This document shows, one piece after another, positions 47,932 through 59,834 of a DNA stretch of 64,000 nucleotides. A program made the position numbers and the translations under genes. The DNA is taken from assembly GCA_000381565.1 (NCBI GenBank), contig KB906725.1, positions 1,443,731-1,507,730 on the forward strand, read 5' to 3'. Positions within the stretch are counted from its first letter, which is position 1; each line of letters begins with the position of its first letter. The notes beneath the pieces are model-generated. The model was not told where the DNA came from, searched no databases, and worked only from the letters and a program-made list of their open reading frames with translations. This stretch comes from Oxalobacteraceae bacterium AB_14. GTDB lineage: Bacteria; Pseudomonadota; Gammaproteobacteria; Burkholderiales; Burkholderiaceae_D.

Positions 47932-48387
47932 ATGACCAACGATTATTCCCAGGACGGTTATCGCCCGTTCAGCGAGCAGGACGGCGGCGCCGCGATCGGC
48001 TTCTCGATTTTCGCGGAAGCGCCCCGCGTGCTGCATATCGACAAGGACTTCGACGCCGCGCTGGTGCTGTCGACGCTGCTGGTGCCGGAAACCCGGGTGA
48101 CCCACGCGTCCACCCTGGCCGACGCCCAGGACATGTTGCGCCACCAGCGGTTCGCGCTGGTGGTGATGGACCCCGACCTGCCCGACGGCGACGGCGCCAG
48201 CCTGCTGCCGCTGCTGTACCAGCAGCAGGGCGACGCCCGCCTGCTGGTGTATTCGGCGCGCCATCCCGAGCGCCACACGGCCGGCAGCGCCTTCCTGCCC
48301 AAGCCGTGGACCTCGCCGCGCCAGCTGTGGCGCGCGGTGTCGGACCTGCTGGGCATCGGCTCGGCGATGCCGGTCGAACCCCAGTAG
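47932..48387 (+). CDS. Single-domain receiver-like protein
   Basis: 151 residues. Receiver fold read from RVLHIDKDFDAALVLSTLL (acidic residues Asp37 and Asp39), ALVVMDPDLPDGDGASLLPLL (Asp80 at the phospho-acceptor place), VYSARHPE (Ser in the Thr/Ser position) and AFLPKPW with Lys124. A ~28-residue non-conserved N-terminal tail precedes it. It has no output domain. The LxxLLxPETRVTHASTLADAQDML segment is typical of receivers. CGGAGACACTG precedes the ATG. It follows the ANTAR regulator by 255 bp and may work with it, which is inference. Confidence 0.75.
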   Translation: MTNDYSQDGYRPFSEQDGGAAIGFSIFAEAPRVLHIDKDFDAALVLSTLLVPETRVTHASTLADAQDMLRHQRFALVVMDPDLPDGDGASLLPLLYQQQGDARLLVYSARHPERHTAGSAFLPKPWTSPRQLWRAVSDLLGIGSAMPVEPQ

Positions 48388-48486
48388 TCGCACGCGCCAC
48401 AGATCGTCCCCGGCTTGCTATCATGGCGGACCACCGGAACGGCCTCCCGTTCCGGTGCCCCGAACAACGCAGCCACAGGACCAACA

Positions 48487-49593
<1,107 letters not shown>

Positions 49594-49601
49594 CGCCTGT
49601 C

Positions 49602-49644
49602 GCGGCGGAATGCAGCTGGCTCCGGTCAAGCTGCATTCCGTCGC
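49602..49644 (+). terminator. Strong hairpin after frmA
   Basis: GCGGCGGAATGCAGCT and AGCTGCATTCCGTCGC form a 16-bp stem with one G-U pair. It has no T-run, so it is a hairpin 3' end or rho-assisted terminator at most. Confidence 0.5.
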
Positions 49645-49673
49645 AATCGGCGCGCGTTCGGCGGCGGGTTTGT

Positions 49674-49684
49674 CTACAGTGTAG
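49674..49684. promoter_or_regulatory. BlaI-like operator
   Basis: CTACAGTGTAG is a perfect palindrome of TACA/TGTA half-sites, the type bound by BlaI/MecI repressors. It lies about 200 bp upstream of the BlaR1-like M56 peptidase gene. Confidence 0.45.
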
Positions 49685-49759
49685 TCATGCAAGCAAGGCC
49701 CGCCACAAGATGCCAGTCGTCACCATCAGCGCCAAATGCGCTCACTGAAACCCGGCTGG

Positions 49760-49817
49760 ATGGATGTAGAAAAAAAGTTCTAGACATCGACATCTAGATA
49801 ATTTATTCTACATCCAT
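49760..49817. promoter_or_regulatory. Long inverted repeat upstream of the M56 peptidase
   Basis: ATGGATGTAGAA (49760-49771) is repeated inverted as TTCTACATCCAT (49806-49817), 12 of 12. Between them TCTAGACATCGACATCTAGA repeats a shorter symmetric unit. The DNA is AT-rich, in contrast to its surroundings, and ends just before the ribosome site of the mini-ORF. TGTAG/CTACA half-sites match the upstream operator. Confidence 0.6.
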
Positions 49818-49834
49818 CAACTGGGGAGTGCGGA

Positions 49835-49885
49835 ATGGAAGCGATACGCAATCAAAAGATTTCACGGCAGGCAGGACGCTCATGA
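49835..49885 (+). CDS. 16-residue upstream ORF coupled to the M56 gene
   Basis: MEAIRNQKISRQAGRS. It has the best ribosome site of the locus (GGGGAG, 6 bases before the ATG) and its stop overlaps the M56 start (ATGA), so ribosomes ending here can restart on the peptidase gene. It could be a leader peptide or the remnant of a lost blaI gene. The peptide itself is basic and unlike BlaI. Confidence 0.5.
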   Translation: MEAIRNQKISRQAGRS

Positions 49886-51972
49886 ACGGCGTCCTGGCCG
49901 CCCTGGTGCCCGCCGTCGGCTGGGCGCTGCTGCACTTCATCTGGCAAGGCCTGTTGATCGGCTGGGCCGTGGCGCTGGCGATGCATGCGCTGCGCGGCGC
50001 CCGTTCGCAGACCCGCTACGCGGTGGCCTGCGCCGGCCTGTTGCTGTGCGCGGCGCTGCCGCTGGCCGGCATCCTGGCACAACTGGCCGACGCCGACCAC
50101 GGCGCCGGTTCCTTCCCCCTGTTGAGCGTGCTGGCCGGGCAGGGCGCCGGCATGGCGGACGCCGCCGGCCAGGCCGCCGCAGCCGCCGCGCCCGGCCTGC
50201 TGGGCGACGGCACTTTCTCCTCGTTTGAAGCGGTGCTGCGGCGCCAGTTGCCGTGGGTGGTGGGACTGTGGCTGGCCGGCGCGGCGCTGATGTCGCTGCG
50301 CCTGGCGCTGGGCCTGAAGTGGGTGGCCGAGCGCACCCGCGCCGGCGAATACACTGTCAACCATTACTGGCAGCGGCGCCTGTCCGAACTGGCGCGCCGC
50401 TTCGACATCGAACGTCATGTGCGGCTGGGCGTGGCCGATCTGCTGGACAGCCCGATCACGGCCGGCTGCTGGCGTCCCATCGTGCTGGTGCCGGCGGCGC
50501 TGGTCAGCGGCATGCCGCCCGATCTGCTGGAAGCCCTGCTGGCGCACGAGCTGGCGCACATCAAGCGGCACGACTACCTGGTCAACCTGATTCAAAGCGC
50601 GATTGAGATCGTGCTGTTCTATCACCCTAGTGTTTGGGCGCTGTCACGCAGGATACGGATCGAGCGGGAACAAATCGCCGACGACCTCGCGGTGGACATG
50701 CTCGGCCAGCCCCAGAGGCTGGCGAAGGCCCTGTCGGAACTGGATCGGTTCCAGTTCGACACCACACAACTAGCCCACGCGGCTCACGGAGGAAATCTCA
50801 TGTCTCGTATCAAACGCCTGCTGCGTCCCGATGTTGAACCGGTCAGCTGGAAAATGGCCTTGCCCCTGATGGGTTTGTTTGCCGCCGGCGCGGTGTTCTA
50901 CGCCCATGCCGCGCCGCAGCCGCCGGCCGTCGCCGCCGCGCAGATCGACCAGGCCAGCCAGGTGGCCGACGCCGCCCAGGCCGACCCGGTAGCGCCGCCC
51001 GCACCGCCCGCACCGCCTGCGCCTGCCGCTCCGGCCAAGCCGTCCAAGCCACCCAAGCCTCCGCGCGTGTTGGCGCTTGCTCCCCCGATGCCGGCCCCGC
51101 CGGCAGCTCCGGCAGCGCCAGCGGCACCTGCAGCACCTGCGGCACCTGCGGCGCCGCCCGCTCCCCCTGCGCCGCCAGCCTGGGTGCAAGACGACCACTT
51201 TGAGCGCGCCAGCTTCTCCAGCCGCGACGGCCAGCGTTCCGGCTATGCGCTGGTACACGCCAACAAGGAAGGCATGACGGTCTCGGCCACGCGACAGGAC
51301 CTGTCCAGGATCGAGAATGCACGCCGGGCCGTCAAGGGCGACTTCATCTGGTTCCGCGACGGCGACCAGGCCTACCTGATCCAGGACCCGGCCGCCATCG
51401 CCAAGGCCGACGAAGCGTGGGCCGCCGTCAACCGCATCGGCGCGAAGATGGACGAACAGGGCAGGAAAATGGATGCGCAAGGCAAAGTCATGGATGCGCT
51501 GGGCCGGGAGATGGACAAGCTGGGCCGCGACGCCGAAGGCAGGAACCAGCTGGATATGGACCGCCGACAGCGCCTGATCGAACGGGTCACGCGTCAGATG
51601 GAAGCGCTGGGCCGCCGCATCGAGCAGGCCGCCGATGAGATGGGTGACGATCCGACCCCGGAAAAGCTGCGCCGCTTCCACGAGCGCCAGGCCGCGTTGC
51701 AGGCGGAGATGGCGCCGTTGCAAAGCAAGATAAGCCAATCCCAGCGCGACATGGCGCCGCAGCTGGAGAAAATCCGGTCCATGCATGCGCCGATGCAGGC
51801 GCTGAGCAAGCAGATGTCCGAAGCGGGCAAGCCGATGGCCGAGCTGGGCCAGGTCATGGGTGAGCTGGGGCGCGAGCAGGCCAAGGCCAGCCGCGAAGCC
51901 GAGCGCGCCATGAAAGAGTTGATCAAAGACGCCATCAAGGCCGGCAAAGCCGTCCCGGCCCCGTCCGTCTAA
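49882..51972 (+). CDS. BlaR1-like M56 family metallopeptidase with heptad-repeat sensor region
   Basis: 696 residues from ATG 49882 (a GTG at 49828 is an alternative start). TM helices lie near residues 4-34, 40-62, 118-140 and 330-350. The cytoplasmic M56 zinc site is HELAHIKRH (about 216-224), followed by a downstream Glu in REQIADDLAVDML. The C-terminal periplasmic part is not a penicillin-binding domain. It has a Pro/Ala-rich linker (about 355-430) and then charged sequence with four perfect 7-residue units, MDEQGRK MDAQGKV, then MDALGRE MDKLGRD (about 523-550), and a second similar block near 638-672. In BlaR1 the peptidase cuts the BlaI repressor after sensing. No blaI gene is adjacent. 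Confidence 0.85.
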   Translation: MNGVLAALVPAVGWALLHFIWQGLLIGWAVALAMHALRGARSQTRYAVACAGLLLCAALPLAGILAQLADADHGAGSFPLLSVLAGQGAGMADAAGQAAAAAAPGLLGDGTFSSFEAVLRRQLPWVVGLWLAGAALMSLRLALGLKWVAERTRAGEYTVNHYWQRRLSELARRFDIERHVRLGVADLLDSPITAGCWRPIVLVPAALVSGMPPDLLEALLAHELAHIKRHDYLVNLIQSAIEIVLFYHPSVWALSRRIRIEREQIADDLAVDMLGQPQRLAKALSELDRFQFDTTQLAHAAHGGNLMSRIKRLLRPDVEPVSWKMALPLMGLFAAGAVFYAHAAPQPPAVAAAQIDQASQVADAAQADPVAPPAPPAPPAPAAPAKPSKPPKPPRVLALAPPMPAPPAAPAAPAAPAAPAAPAAPPAPPAPPAWVQDDHFERASFSSRDGQRSGYALVHANKEGMTVSATRQDLSRIENARRAVKGDFIWFRDGDQAYLIQDPAAIAKADEAWAAVNRIGAKMDEQGRKMDAQGKVMDALGREMDKLGRDAEGRNQLDMDRRQRLIERVTRQMEALGRRIEQAADEMGDDPTPEKLRRFHERQAALQAEMAPLQSKISQSQRDMAPQLEKIRSMHAPMQALSKQMSEAGKPMAELGQVMGELGREQAKASREAERAMKELIKDAIKAGKAVPAPSV

Positions 51973-51974
51973 AT

Positions 51975-52040
51975 CCGGGGCAGGTCCTCATGCTGTCAAG
52001 TTGAGGCTAAGGCTTAACGGATTTGGGAACCTGACCCCGG
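51975..52040. repeat. Inverted-repeat element before uvrD
   Basis: CCGGGGCAGGTCC at the left pairs with GGAACCTGACCCCGG at the right (two one-base differences). The centre includes TTGAGGCTAAGGCTTAAC. GGGGTCAGG ends of this kind are common around REP-type elements in betaproteobacteria, from memory. Compare 44629-44650. Confidence 0.55.
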
Positions 52041-52058
52041 AGTGAGTGCCGGTATAAT
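52031..52058 (+). promoter_or_regulatory. uvrD promoter abutting the start codon
   Basis: CTGACC (52031-52036), 16-bp spacer, TATAAT (52053-52058). The ATG is only 7 bases past the -10, so a transcript from here would be nearly leaderless. The -35 lies within the inverted-repeat element. Confidence 0.45.
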
Positions 52059-52064
52059 CACGGG

Positions 52065-54368
<2,304 letters not shown>

Positions 54369-54380
54369 CCGGAACCCTAT

Positions 54381-54460
54381 GTCGTTCCCGCGCAAGCGGG
54401 AACCCATGCTGAGCTGGCCATTGCAGGCGGCTTATGGATTCCCGCCTGCGCGGGAATGAC
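54381..54460. repeat. REPIN-like pair after uvrD
   Basis: GTCGTTCCCGCGCAAGCGGG...CCCGCCTGCGCGGGAATGAC, two inverted REP units around CATGCTGAGC. Between the convergent uvrD and BPSS1780-type gene; a poly-G tract follows. Confidence 0.8.
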
Positions 54461-54464
54461 TTGC

Positions 54465-54480
54465 GGGGGGGGGGGGGGGG
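54465..54480. repeat. 16-base poly-G tract
   Basis: Sixteen consecutive G on the + strand, between the REPIN and the stop of the minus-strand gene at 54488. Non-coding. The exact length may be uncertain in the assembly. Confidence 0.9.
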
Positions 54481-54487
54481 CGGCCTT

Positions 54488-55249
54488 TTATGCCGCCGGC
54501 GGCGCGCTGGCCTCCGGCGTGCCGAAAATCTGGCGGTAGCAGGCGTACAGCGTGCAATGCATCAGCACCACCATGATCAGGAAGATGGTGAAGATGGCGG
54601 TCACCTCCATCTGCGCCGAATCGAACAGCAGCTCCGGGATCATGCGGCCGACCTGGAACATCAGGAACAGCACCACGGCCGCCGTCAGGAAGGCCTTGAT
54701 GTCGCGGCACACCGCCACCACGCTGAAGAACAGCGCCTTGGCCAGGGTCATCTTCTGCCAGTAGATCAGCGGCGCGGCCAGGCTGGTCAGCATCCAGCCC
54801 AGCATGTAGATGCCGGACGAGACGAACAGGGCGCTGCGGGAATTTTCCAGCATGTCCTTGTCCATCGGGATCTGGCGCGTGGCCATCTGGATCAGCACGC
54901 CGTCGTCCAGCCAGCTCAGCACCGCCAGCGCGAGCAGCATCACCAGCAGGTACAGCACGCCCAGGCCCAGCAAGGGTTTGCGCACCGGCTTACGGAAGCC
55001 GCTGAACACCAGGTTGGGCAGGGCGCGTTTGTCGTGGTCGACGTCGGCGCAGGCTTGCAGCATGGCGATGCTGAACATCGGCGCCAGCAAGGTCGGCGCG
55101 ATCGAGCCCAGCAGCGGCACCACCAGCGAGAACAGCGACAGGAACATGCAGCAGAAGAACAGCGCCATCAGCGCGCCCGGCTGCTTGCGGAACAGCTGCA
55201 GGGCCTGCTTGACCCAGTGCCAACCAGCCTTGGCGGGGAGCTTGTTCAT
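54488..55249 (-). CDS. BPSS1780-type inner-membrane protein
   Basis: 253 residues. Begins [26 protein letters not shown], then six hydrophobic helices (near residues 28-45, 50-68, 98-118, 145-165, 185-205 and 215-235). The N-terminal arrangement of a W-rich amphipathic segment before helix 1 is typical of this family found beside thrB2 in betaproteobacteria. Function unknown. The start overlaps the thrB stop by 4 bases. Confidence 0.8.
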   Translation of the reverse strand: MNKLPAKAGWHWVKQALQLFRKQPGALMALFFCCMFLSLFSLVVPLLGSIAPTLLAPMFSIAMLQACADVDHDKRALPNLVFSGFRKPVRKPLLGLGVLYLLVMLLALAVLSWLDDGVLIQMATRQIPMDKDMLENSRSALFVSSGIYMLGWMLTSLAAPLIYWQKMTLAKALFFSVVAVCRDIKAFLTAAVVLFLMFQVGRMIPELLFDSAQMEVTAIFTIFLIMVVLMHCTLYACYRQIFGTPEASAPPAA

Positions 55250-56205
55250 CCGCGTAGTTCCGGCGCCGGCGTGGCGATGCGCTCGCGCAGGATGCGTTCG
55301 AAGTGGCGCGGGTCGTGCGGCGTCAGCATCTCCGCCGCGCGCGGCAGGTGGAAGTCGTACAGGCGCGACAGCCAGAAACGCAGCGCCGCCGCCCGCAGCA
55401 TCGGTTGCCAGGCGGTCTGCTCGGCGTCGGTGAACGGCCGCACGGCGTGGTAGGCGTCCAGCAGGGCGCGCACGCGGGCGGTGTCGAGCACGCCGGTGTC
55501 GAGGGCGATGCACCAGTCGTTGACGGTGACGGCGACGTCGAACAGCCAGCTGTCGCAGCCGGCAAAGTAAAAGTCGAAGAAGCCGGTCAGGCGCTCGCCG
55601 TCAAACATCACATTGTTGCGGAACAGGTCGGCGTGCACCGGGCCGCGCTGCAGCAGGTGGTAGGTGTCGCAGCCGGCAAACGCTTCCTGGAAATGCATCT
55701 CGGCGCGCAGCAGGTGGGCGCAGCTGTCGTCGAGGAAGGGCAGCACCTGCGGCGTGGTCTGGTTCCACCAGTCCAGGCCGCGCAAATTGGGCTGCTGCAG
55801 CGGATAGTCGACGGCGGCCAGGTGCATGCGCGCCAGCATGGCGCCGACGGCGGCGCAATGCACCGGCTGCGGGTCCATCTGCGACTTGCCTTCCAGCTTG
55901 GTGACGATGGACGCCGGCTTGCCGTGCAGGGCGACGATCAGCTCGCCCTGGTCGTTGGCGACCGGCGCCGGCACCAGCACGCCGCGATCGGCCAGATGGT
56001 GCATCAGCTTGAGGTAAAACGGCAATTGCTCGAAGGACAGCACCTCGAAGACGGTCAGGACGTATTCGCCCGTTTCCGTCGTCAGGAAAAAGTTGCTGTT
56101 CTCGATGCCGCTGGCGATGCCTTTGAGCGCCAGGGGCTGGCCGAGGGGGAATTGCTTGATCCACTGGGGAAGGTCGTCCAGGTTGACCGGGGTAAACACT
56201 GCCAT
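55246..56205 (-). CDS. thrB: Homoserine kinase, ThrB2 (choline-kinase fold)
   Basis: 319 residues. It phosphorylates homoserine on the way to threonine. This is the phosphotransferase-fold type, not the GHMP type: N-terminal lobe [26 protein letters not shown], catalytic loop [14 protein letters not shown], metal-binding [16 protein letters not shown]. Length is normal. Order polA / DUF2782 / thrB2 / membrane gene is usual in this order of bacteria. Confidence 0.95.
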   Translation of the reverse strand: MAVFTPVNLDDLPQWIKQFPLGQPLALKGIASGIENSNFFLTTETGEYVLTVFEVLSFEQLPFYLKLMHHLADRGVLVPAPVANDQGELIVALHGKPASIVTKLEGKSQMDPQPVHCAAVGAMLARMHLAAVDYPLQQPNLRGLDWWNQTTPQVLPFLDDSCAHLLRAEMHFQEAFAGCDTYHLLQRGPVHADLFRNNVMFDGERLTGFFDFYFAGCDSWLFDVAVTVNDWCIALDTGVLDTARVRALLDAYHAVRPFTDAEQTAWQPMLRAAALRFWLSRLYDFHLPRAAEMLTPHDPRHFERILRERIATPAPELRG

Positions 56206-56293
56206 GAGAAAACTTGATGAGGTTCGGTGGGCGGCGCCGCCATCGGGACGGGCGCCGGGGGACGCCCGCGCAGGGCGGGCGCTCGCTTGATCG

Positions 56294-56698
56294 TTATTTC
56301 ACGGCAGGGGGCGCGGTGGTGTCGGTCGAGCCGTCTTCTTCCGTGGTCTTTTTCTTTTTCTTGCCGATGTCGAATTCCATCACCGTCCATTGCGGGCCGC
56401 GGTTGGCGCTCCCCATCGCATCGCCGGGTAAGGCGGTGCCGGCCGGGCGGTTCGGCTTCAGCGTGTAGGTGCTGGGGCCGCTTTTGACGGTCGCTTCCAC
56501 CACCTGGCCGCTGTTGTCGCGCTTTTCGGTGATCTTGTGTTCCGGCGTCGGCTTGGCGGTCACGGTGATCGCATCGTCGGCCACTTCCTCGATCTTTTCC
56601 AGTTTTGGCGGCGCCTGGCTCGGCGTCGACTGGGCAAACGCCGTGTGGGCGCCGAGCGTCAGGAGGAGGGCAGGCACAAGAATGGAGGTGCGCGTCAT
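56294..56698 (-). CDS. DUF2782 family periplasmic protein
   Basis: 134 residues. Signal peptide [23 protein letters not shown]. Short beta-rich domain: [50 protein letters not shown]. The C-terminus is Lys- then Thr-rich ([17 protein letters not shown]) and probably disordered. No known role. Divergent from polA and upstream of thrB2 on the same strand. Confidence 0.85.
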   Translation of the reverse strand: MTRTSILVPALLLTLGAHTAFAQSTPSQAPPKLEKIEEVADDAITVTAKPTPEHKITEKRDNSGQVVEATVKSGPSTYTLKPNRPAGTALPGDAMGSANRGPQWTVMEFDIGKKKKKTTEEDGSTDTTAPPAVK

Positions 56699-56941
56699 GA
56701 TGGATCGCCTTAGGGTGAAATACGGCTGTGAAAAACCGTCAAAATTTTATGTATGATCCATTGTAACAAACAGACACGCTTCGCTGTTTTTAAAAGCCGA
56801 TTTCCCCACGGTGGCGCTGGGGTATTGTTATTTTGAAAAGACTATGCCGGACGACGGAAGCGCCGCCAAAACCTGCGATAATGCGCCATTCGTGGCCTTG
56901 CCGCCATTGTTGCGCGGCGCCCTCACCCATATCTAGTGTCT

Positions 56942-59713
56942 ATGCAAAATACCCTGCTGTTAGTTGACGGTTCCAGTTACCTCTATCGCGCCTTCCACGC
57001 GCTGCCCGACCTGCGCAGCCCGGACGGCCATCCGACCGGCGCCATGCACGGCATGGTCAATATGTTGCGCCGCCTGCGCGCCGACTACCCGGCCGCCTAC
57101 ATCGCCTGCGTGTTCGACGCCAAGGGTAAGACTTTCCGTGACGACATGTATCCCGAGTACAAGGCCACGCGCGCCTCGATGCCGGACGACCTGCGCCTGC
57201 AGATCGAACCCATCCACGAGGCGGTCAAGGCCATGGGCTGGCCGATCCTGATGGTCGAGGGCGTCGAGGCGGACGACGTCATCGGCACGCTGTCGGTGCA
57301 GGCGGCGCAGGCCGGCATGAACGTGGTGGTGTCCACCGGCGACAAGGACCTGGCGCAGCTGGTCAACGACAAGGTCATGCTGATCAACACCATGACCAAC
57401 GAGAAAATGGACGAGGCCGGCGTGCTGGCCAAGTTCGGCGTGCCGCCCAACCGCATCATCGACTACCTGACCCTGATCGGCGACACCGTCGACAACGTGC
57501 CGGGCGTGTCCAAGTGCGGCCCGAAGACCGCGCTCAAGTGGCTGAGTGCCTACGACTCGCTCGATGGCGTGATCGCCAACGCCGCCCAGGTCGGCGGCGC
57601 GGTGGGCGAGAACCTGCGCAGCGCGCTGGAATGGCTGCCCAAGGGCCGCGAACTGATCACCGTCAAGCTGGACTGCGACCTGTCGGCCCACATGGCAACC
57701 ATCGCCGAATCGCTGGTGGCGCGCGGCGAAGACCAGGAAACGCTGCTGGCCTTCTTCAGCAAGTACGGCTTCAAGACCTTGCTGCGCGAGCTGGGCGGGA
57801 ACACGCCGCAGGCGCCGGTGGGCAAGGCCGCCGCAGCGGCCGCCGCGCCGGCGGCCGGCGGCGCCGTCTCCGCCAACCTGGACATGTTCGGCGAAGCGCC
57901 CAAGCTCGCCACCAGCTATGAAACCGTGCTGACCGACGCCCAGCTGGACCAGTGGATCGCCCTGATCGACGCCGCCCAGCTGACCGCGGTCGACACCGAA
58001 ACCACGTCGCTCGAGCCGATGACGGCGCAGATGGTCGGCATGTCGCTGTCGGTGGAGCCGGGCGTGGCCTGCTACATCCCGGTCGCGCACGCATATCCCG
58101 GTGTGCCGCAGCAGCTGTCGCGCGAGCACGTGCTGGCCAGGCTCAAGCCTTGGCTGGAGGACGCCACCAAACTGAAGGTCGGCCAGAACCTCAAGTACGA
58201 CAGCCACATCTTCGCCAACCACGGCGTCAAGCTGCAAGGCATACAGCACGACACGCTGCTCGAATCGTATGTGTTTGAATCGCACCGCACGCACGACATG
58301 GACAGCCTGGCGCTGCGCCACCTGAACCACACCACCATCCCCTTCGTGGACGTGTGCGGCAAGGGCGTCAACATGATCACCTTCGACAAGGTGGAGATCG
58401 CCCGCGCCACCGAATACGCGGCCGAAGACGCCGACATCACGCTGCGGCTGCACCGGGCCATGATCGGTGAAGTCGAGAACGACGCCAGGCTGAACTTCAT
58501 CTACCGCAACATCGAACTGCCGACCGCCGTGGTGCTGCAAAAGATCGAGCGCAACGGCGTGCAGATCGACGCCGAGCTGCTCAACATCCAGTCGGCCGAG
58601 CTGGGCGCGCGCATCGTCGAACTGGAAGCGAAGGCGCATGAACTGGCCGAGCAGCCGTTCAACCTCGGCTCGCCGAAGCAGATCGGCGAGATCTTCTTCG
58701 AGAAGCTGAAACTGCCGGTGGTGAAGAAGACCCCGAGCGGCGCGCCATCGACCGACGAGGAAGTGCTGCAAAAGCTGGCCGAAGATTATCCGCTGCCGAA
58801 AGTGCTGCTGGAATACCGCAGCCTGTCGAAGCTGAAGTCGACCTACACCGACAAGCTGCCCAAGGGGATCAACCAGACCACCGGCCGCGTGCACACCAAC
58901 TACGCGCAGGCGGTGGCGGTGACGGGCCGTCTGGCCTCCAATGATCCGAACCTGCAGAACATCCCGATCCGCACCAAGGAAGGCCGCCGCATCCGCGAAG
59001 CCTTCATCGCGCCGCCGGGCAGCCACATCGTTTCGGCCGACTATTCGCAGATCGAGCTGCGCATCATGGCCCACATCTCGGGCGACGAGAACATGCTGCG
59101 CGCGTTTGCCGAGGGCGTCGACATCCACCGCGCCACCGCCGCCGAGATCTTCGGTGTGGCGCCGGAAGAGGTCAGCAGCGAGCAGCGCCGCTACGCCAAG
59201 GTGATCAACTTCGGCCTGATCTACGGCATGAGCGCCTTCGGCCTGGCAGGCAACCTCGGCATCGAGCGCGGCGCGGCGCAGAGCTATATCGACCGCTACT
59301 TCGCGCGCTTCTCGGGCGTCAAGCAGTACATGGACGACACCCGCCTGCAGGCCAAGGCGCGCGGCTATGTGGAGACCGTGTTCGGCCGCCGCCTGTGGCT
59401 GCCGGAGATCAATTCGCCGAACGGCCCGCGCCGCCAGGGCGCCGAACGCGCCGCGATCAACGCGCCGATGCAGGGCACGGCGGCCGACCTGATCAAGCTG
59501 GCCATGGTGGCGGTGCAGGATAGCCTGGAAAAGGATAAGCTGCAGACCAAGATGATCATGCAGGTGCATGATGAACTGGTGCTGGAAGTGCCGGACGCCG
59601 AACTGGCGCTGGTCAAGGAAATGCTGCCGAGGCTGATGGCAGGCGTGGCGCAGCTGAAGGTTCCGCTGACCGCCGAAGTCGGTGTCGGCAAGAACTGGGA
59701 GGAAGCTCACTGA
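56942..59713 (+). CDS. polA: DNA polymerase I
   Basis: 923 residues. 5'-3' exonuclease (about 1-290, LLVDGSSYLYRAFHAL ... VSTGDKDLAQLV). 3'-5' proofreading exonuclease (about 330-510) with the catalytic Asp and Glu in AVDTETTSLEP. Polymerase domain (about 520-923) with motif A SADYSQIELRIMAHISGD (about 700), the O-helix RRYAKVINFGLIYGMSAFG (about 750), and motif C QVHDELVLEV (about 873). All three activities look intact. A GTG two codons upstream (56936) is possible; no clear ribosome site precedes either. Confidence 0.96.
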   Translation: MQNTLLLVDGSSYLYRAFHALPDLRSPDGHPTGAMHGMVNMLRRLRADYPAAYIACVFDAKGKTFRDDMYPEYKATRASMPDDLRLQIEPIHEAVKAMGWPILMVEGVEADDVIGTLSVQAAQAGMNVVVSTGDKDLAQLVNDKVMLINTMTNEKMDEAGVLAKFGVPPNRIIDYLTLIGDTVDNVPGVSKCGPKTALKWLSAYDSLDGVIANAAQVGGAVGENLRSALEWLPKGRELITVKLDCDLSAHMATIAESLVARGEDQETLLAFFSKYGFKTLLRELGGNTPQAPVGKAAAAAAAPAAGGAVSANLDMFGEAPKLATSYETVLTDAQLDQWIALIDAAQLTAVDTETTSLEPMTAQMVGMSLSVEPGVACYIPVAHAYPGVPQQLSREHVLARLKPWLEDATKLKVGQNLKYDSHIFANHGVKLQGIQHDTLLESYVFESHRTHDMDSLALRHLNHTTIPFVDVCGKGVNMITFDKVEIARATEYAAEDADITLRLHRAMIGEVENDARLNFIYRNIELPTAVVLQKIERNGVQIDAELLNIQSAELGARIVELEAKAHELAEQPFNLGSPKQIGEIFFEKLKLPVVKKTPSGAPSTDEEVLQKLAEDYPLPKVLLEYRSLSKLKSTYTDKLPKGINQTTGRVHTNYAQAVAVTGRLASNDPNLQNIPIRTKEGRRIREAFIAPPGSHIVSADYSQIELRIMAHISGDENMLRAFAEGVDIHRATAAEIFGVAPEEVSSEQRRYAKVINFGLIYGMSAFGLAGNLGIERGAAQSYIDRYFARFSGVKQYMDDTRLQAKARGYVETVFGRRLWLPEINSPNGPRRQGAERAAINAPMQGTAADLIKLAMVAVQDSLEKDKLQTKMIMQVHDELVLEVPDAELALVKEMLPRLMAGVAQLKVPLTAEVGVGKNWEEAH

Positions 59714-59733
59714 GCTTCCGCACATTAACCGCA

Positions 59734-59811
59734 GTCGTTCCCGCGCAGGCGGGAACCCATGCCGAGCATCATGGCCGGCGTTCTATGGATTCCCGCATGC
59801 GCGGGAATGAC
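59734..59811. repeat. REPIN-like pair after polA
   Basis: GTCGTTCCCGCGCAGGCGGG...TTCCCGCATGCGCGGGAATGAC. The centre has CATGCCGAGCAT, similar to the other pairs. It begins 21 bp after the polA stop. Confidence 0.8.
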
Positions 59812-59834
59812 GGTTCTACTATCGGAGGTATCGC

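Noticed and set aside
50990-51180. Ala/Pro codon repeats in the M56 gene as a CRISPR-like or tandem DNA repeat
   Set aside because: They are in-frame codons for a Pro/Ala linker with no fixed spacer length.
56960-59725. 921-codon frame antisense to polA
   Set aside because: Low-complexity shadow; polA has all catalytic motifs in the other strand.
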